Assembly: GCA_003343845.1 (NCBI GenBank)
Contig: QAKK01000018.1
Coordinates: forward strand, 42,262 to 106,261
Direction: 5' to 3'
DNA length: 64,000 nt
From: Oscillospiraceae bacterium
GTDB taxonomy: Bacteria > Bacillota > Clostridia > Oscillospirales > CAG-272
A model generated the notes under the pieces. The model did no database searches, was not told the origin of the DNA, and saw only the letters and a program-made list of their open reading frames with translations. The translations under genes were made by a program, and so were the position numbers. This document shows positions 62,056-64,000 of the stretch, in pieces (the first letter of the stretch is position 1; each line of letters begins with the position of its first letter).

Positions 62056-62463
62056 CCGCCATCCGGCGGTCTTTTGTTTTTGCTGTTGCAGCTTACGTTC
62101 GAACCCCTCTCAAAAGCCGTTAGGCTTTTGAAAAGCTTTGCGCCATAGCATAGCAACAAATCCGCAGAAAGCCAAGCGCAAAGCGGGGGTTACGAATCCC
62201 CGGGCAAACCGCCACCCGGCGGTCTTTTGTTTTTGCTGTTGCAGTCCGTGTTCGTACCCCTCTCAAATACCGCTTGCGGCATTTGAAAAGCTTTGCGCCG
62301 CAGCATAGCAGCAAATCCGCAGAAAGCCGGGCGCAAAGCAGGGGTTCACGATCCCCCGATCACACCGCCATCCGGCGGTCTTTTGTTTTTGCTGTTGCAG
62401 CTTATGTTCGAACCCCTCTCAAATGCCGCTTGCGGCATTTGAAAAGCTTTGCGCCGCAGCATA
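62056..62463 (+). repeat. Array of about 155-bp structured units after tRNA-Ala (2.6 copies)
   Basis: Units start at 62056, 62209 and 62365 (spacing 153 and 156); the third stops at 62463. Each has a hairpin GACCGCC/GGCGGTC-type with TTTTGTTTTT, an inverted T-arm-like GTTCGAACCCC, a CAAA(A/T)GCC hairpin, arms GCTTTGCGC/GCGCAAAGC, and a T-arm-like GGGGTTACGAATCCCC at its end. Hairpin CAAAAGCC/GGCTTTTG in unit 1 becomes CAAATGCC/GGCATTTG in unit 3, a paired change. No proteins are encoded. Confidence 0.88.
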
Positions 62464-63264
62464 AATACTCTATTACGACAACAGAAAGAATTCGGCATTT
62501 CCTGACGCAGTGCTTCGCAGAAAGCGGGACTAGACTCCCCCTTGAAGCAGGCACAAATAAATATCGTGGAAGTGGAGCAATTCAAATCACAAACGAGTAC
62601 AATTATAAAGCGTTTGCAACATTGATGTTAACAACAAACTTCCCTGATTTGCCAATAGTCTTTCTGTCTCCGGCGCATAATAATAAAACTTCAATTAGTA
62701 CCCTCGATTGACAAGGGCAGACACGCTTTCCGGCGGTAAAAAGTTGGCGCTGGACATCGTCATCGTCCTCGGTGGGCGGTCGGCACACCCTCGTCCTCTT
62801 CCTCGCCACCCCCAATTTTTATGCGCCGGAAAGTCCTTTGGAGTTTTTCGGGAGCGGAAAATGTGCCGGACGAGGCTGACGAAGCAGGCGGGCATTAGCC
62901 CGCCAATGAGGAAAACGAAGTCAGGTGCGGTTTCAGCCCCGAAAAACCGTGTCTGCCCTTGTCAATCGAGGGTAATATGTACGAATATGCCGTTACTGAA
63001 GCAGAATCACTTTCGATTGACGAGGAGAAACTCAAAAAGTTTACCGACATAGTCACCTTGGGAGCGGAATATGTTTCGATAAATTTCGTTTGGGAATCCG
63101 CCGGCTATTTTTGGCTTGCTAATGATTTGGAATCTATGGTAGATAGTTTTCCTGTAAACAGTTCAGCACATGTTGACTATGTCACTGCAGTAGTAAATTC
63201 AAACTCAAATAATTACGAGCGACGAAGAAATATTTATATGATCGTTGCACAATACATTATTTAA
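62460..63264 (+). pseudogene. GH19-like (chitinase/lysozyme) gene remnant, MITE-disrupted and 5' truncated
   Basis: The left part encodes YSITTTERIRHFLTQCFAES, KYRGSGAIQITNEYNYKAFA and FPDLPIVFLSPAHNN, like the catalytic region of family 19 glycosyl hydrolases (KYRGxGxIQxT motif). The right part encodes TLGAEYVSINFVWESAGYFW, the matching C-terminal helix. A 272-bp MITE splits them; removing it with one TA copy gives ...ISNMYEYAVTEAES... in frame. The 5' end is lost at the junction with the repeat array near 62463, so there is no start codon. Relatives are often phage lysins. The AT content exceeds that of the surroundings. Confidence 0.8.
62701..62972. mobile_element. 272-bp MITE with 25-bp perfect terminal inverted repeats
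   Basis: Ends are CCCTCGATTGACAAGGGCAG-type: bases 62701-62725 are the exact reverse complement of 62948-62972. TA stands on both sides (62699-62700 and 62973-62974), the target duplication expected of IS630/Tc1-mariner-type elements. The interior has no transposase and only short frames. It inserted into the GH19 gene. Confidence 0.9.
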
Positions 63265-63272
63265 GCGGCGCC

Positions 63273-64000
63273 TTAAAATTGCAATTCAACGATTGCATTT
63301 CCAATCGACCTTGCGTAGAGTTCCGTAGGCAGTACAAGGAGAAGTCCGTCTTCCGTCATAGAAAAGTTGGTATATGCGGTTGAACCTTCGTCTGTAAAGA
63401 AATTCAGAATTCCGTCTTCCGTAAATAAATACGAAGCTTCAATGCCGATGTATTTGGCAGTTTTGGGTAATTCTTTGACGTTGTATACCTCGGACAATGT
63501 GCAGATCTTTCCGTTTTTTACGTCCGCTGTGATGCCCTTGCGTTCAATTACGCCGGCAATACCGTTGAACACAAAAGAATCTTTATAGCACATGATGCTG
63601 AATTTTGTTTCGTCCGCATAGGTGATCGAGTACATGCAGTCAATCAAAGTCACGCCTTCCGGGTGGCTTAAACTGTCCGGATCTTTTCCTTCGGTCATCC
63701 ATGCATACAGTTCGGCATTGATCTGCTCGGCAAGTTTTTCATGCGCGGGGATGGAAACTACGGGACAAACGATAAGTGCATGATCTTCGTCCGTTCCGAA
63801 ACCAAAACTGCAAACATCTTTTGCCGTAATCGTATAGGCTTCAAAAGTGCATTCTTCCTTTACTGCCGCACGCACATATTCTCTTACCGGAGGCAGCACG
63901 GCGGTTTTAGTCGTTTCAAAGGCTGTTTCCGCCGTCGCTTCCGTCGTGCTTTCCGTGGTTGTTTCCTGCGTCGCGGTTGATGTCTCGGTTGCAGCAGGCG
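63273..64000 (-). CDS. Secreted or surface-type protein with Thr/Ser linker (partial, runs off the window)
   Basis: The frame is open from the right edge (64000) to the stop at 63273, so the N-terminus is outside the window. The visible part begins with a Thr/Glu/Ala-rich linker (TETSTATQETTTESTTEATA), followed by a globular domain of about 200 residues (HALIVCPVVSIPAHEKLAEQ, CMYSITYADETKFSIMCYKD, LLVLPTELYARSIGNAI). It resembles DUF3298/RsiV-like extracytoplasmic domains, at low confidence. The linker suggests a membrane anchor or lipoprotein signal further upstream. The region is AT-richer than most of the window. Confidence 0.6.
   Translation of the reverse strand, partial: PAATETSTATQETTTESTTEATAETAFETTKTAVLPPVREYVRAAVKEECTFEAYTITAKDVCSFGFGTDEDHALIVCPVVSIPAHEKLAEQINAELYAWMTEGKDPDSLSHPEGVTLIDCMYSITYADETKFSIMCYKDSFVFNGIAGVIERKGITADVKNGKICTLSEVYNVKELPKTAKYIGIEASYLFTEDGILNFFTDEGSTAYTNFSMTEDGLLLVLPTELYARSIGNAIVELQF

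Noticed and set aside
61872..62159. Minus-strand frame with RGFEPLTPTLP and LRDLNPRPTES
   Set aside because: This is the familiar false protein read from antisense tRNA genes; it overlaps tRNA-Arg, tRNA-Ala and the repeat array.
61353..62463. CRISPR array
   Set aside because: Units are 131 and about 155 bases with no alternation of short repeat and unique spacers, and no cas genes are near.

Overview
The window looks like a GC-rich, low-redundancy chromosome segment from an anaerobic Gram-positive bacterium of the class Clostridia, most likely Oscillospirales-like gut lineage (the class is a firm inference, the order is a guess). The reasons are strong AGGAGG-type ribosome binding sites and classical TTGACA/TATAAT promoters, together with Firmicutes gene sets and orders: rny-ymdB, recJ-relA-dtd-hemZ, spoVB/murJ-like-mazG-hup-rqcP, cdaA-cdaR, DUF1836, MurF with a membrane N-terminus, and BMP-type nucleoside transporters.

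Layout. 1-9,100: pyridoxal/pyridoxamine kinase, rny-ymdB, an orphan sugar-type solute-binding lipoprotein gene broken by an in-frame TAG, its divergent PBP-sensor regulator, and an unusual acetate-kinase-like protein translationally coupled to a DUF2877 protein. 9,300-24,000 (minus strand): rqcP, hup, mazG, a MurJ/SpoVB flippase, uridine-kinase-like, hemZ, dtd, relA, recJ, an FAD dehydrogenase, cdaR and cdaA. 24,000-28,000: alpha/beta hydrolase, murF-like, ddl. 28,000-33,600: phosphoribosyltransferase, an XRE-DUF1836 pair facing a 46-residue small gene, an SLH surface protein broken by an in-frame TGA, a flavodoxin-like reductase, and a CMD-cupin enzyme divergent from a TetR regulator. 33,700-37,300: pnp, rpsO, two half-size TauE/SafE exporters. 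37,600-47,000: ftsK-tmk-GNAT, DJ-1-fau-CPBP, mltG-zinc-ribbon protein, mscL. 47,500-50,200: three extracytoplasmic or unknown proteins including a PpiC-type foldase. 50,400-59,300: zur-znuACB and a complete nucleoside ABC importer with uridine kinase. 59,300-61,250: hemolysin III, FtsW/RodA/SpoVE.

61,350-64,000 is an accessory patch. A four-copy 131-bp tandem array leads into tRNA-Arg(CCG) and tRNA-Ala(GGC). A second array of about 155-bp structured units follows; these carry degenerate tRNA T-arm sequences. Behind it lies an AT-richer GH19 (chitinase/lysozyme-like) gene remnant, split by a 272-bp MITE with 25-bp perfect terminal inverted repeats and a TA duplication. Removing the MITE restores the reading frame exactly. 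A Thr/Ser-rich-linker protein runs off the right edge.

GC-rich palindromic repeats recur in many intergenic gaps. The most interesting regulatory locus is 29,560-29,950: two ACGAAA-N4-TTTCGT palindromes, two face-to-face consensus promoters and a small gene with its own terminator, next to an XRE-DUF1836 operon.
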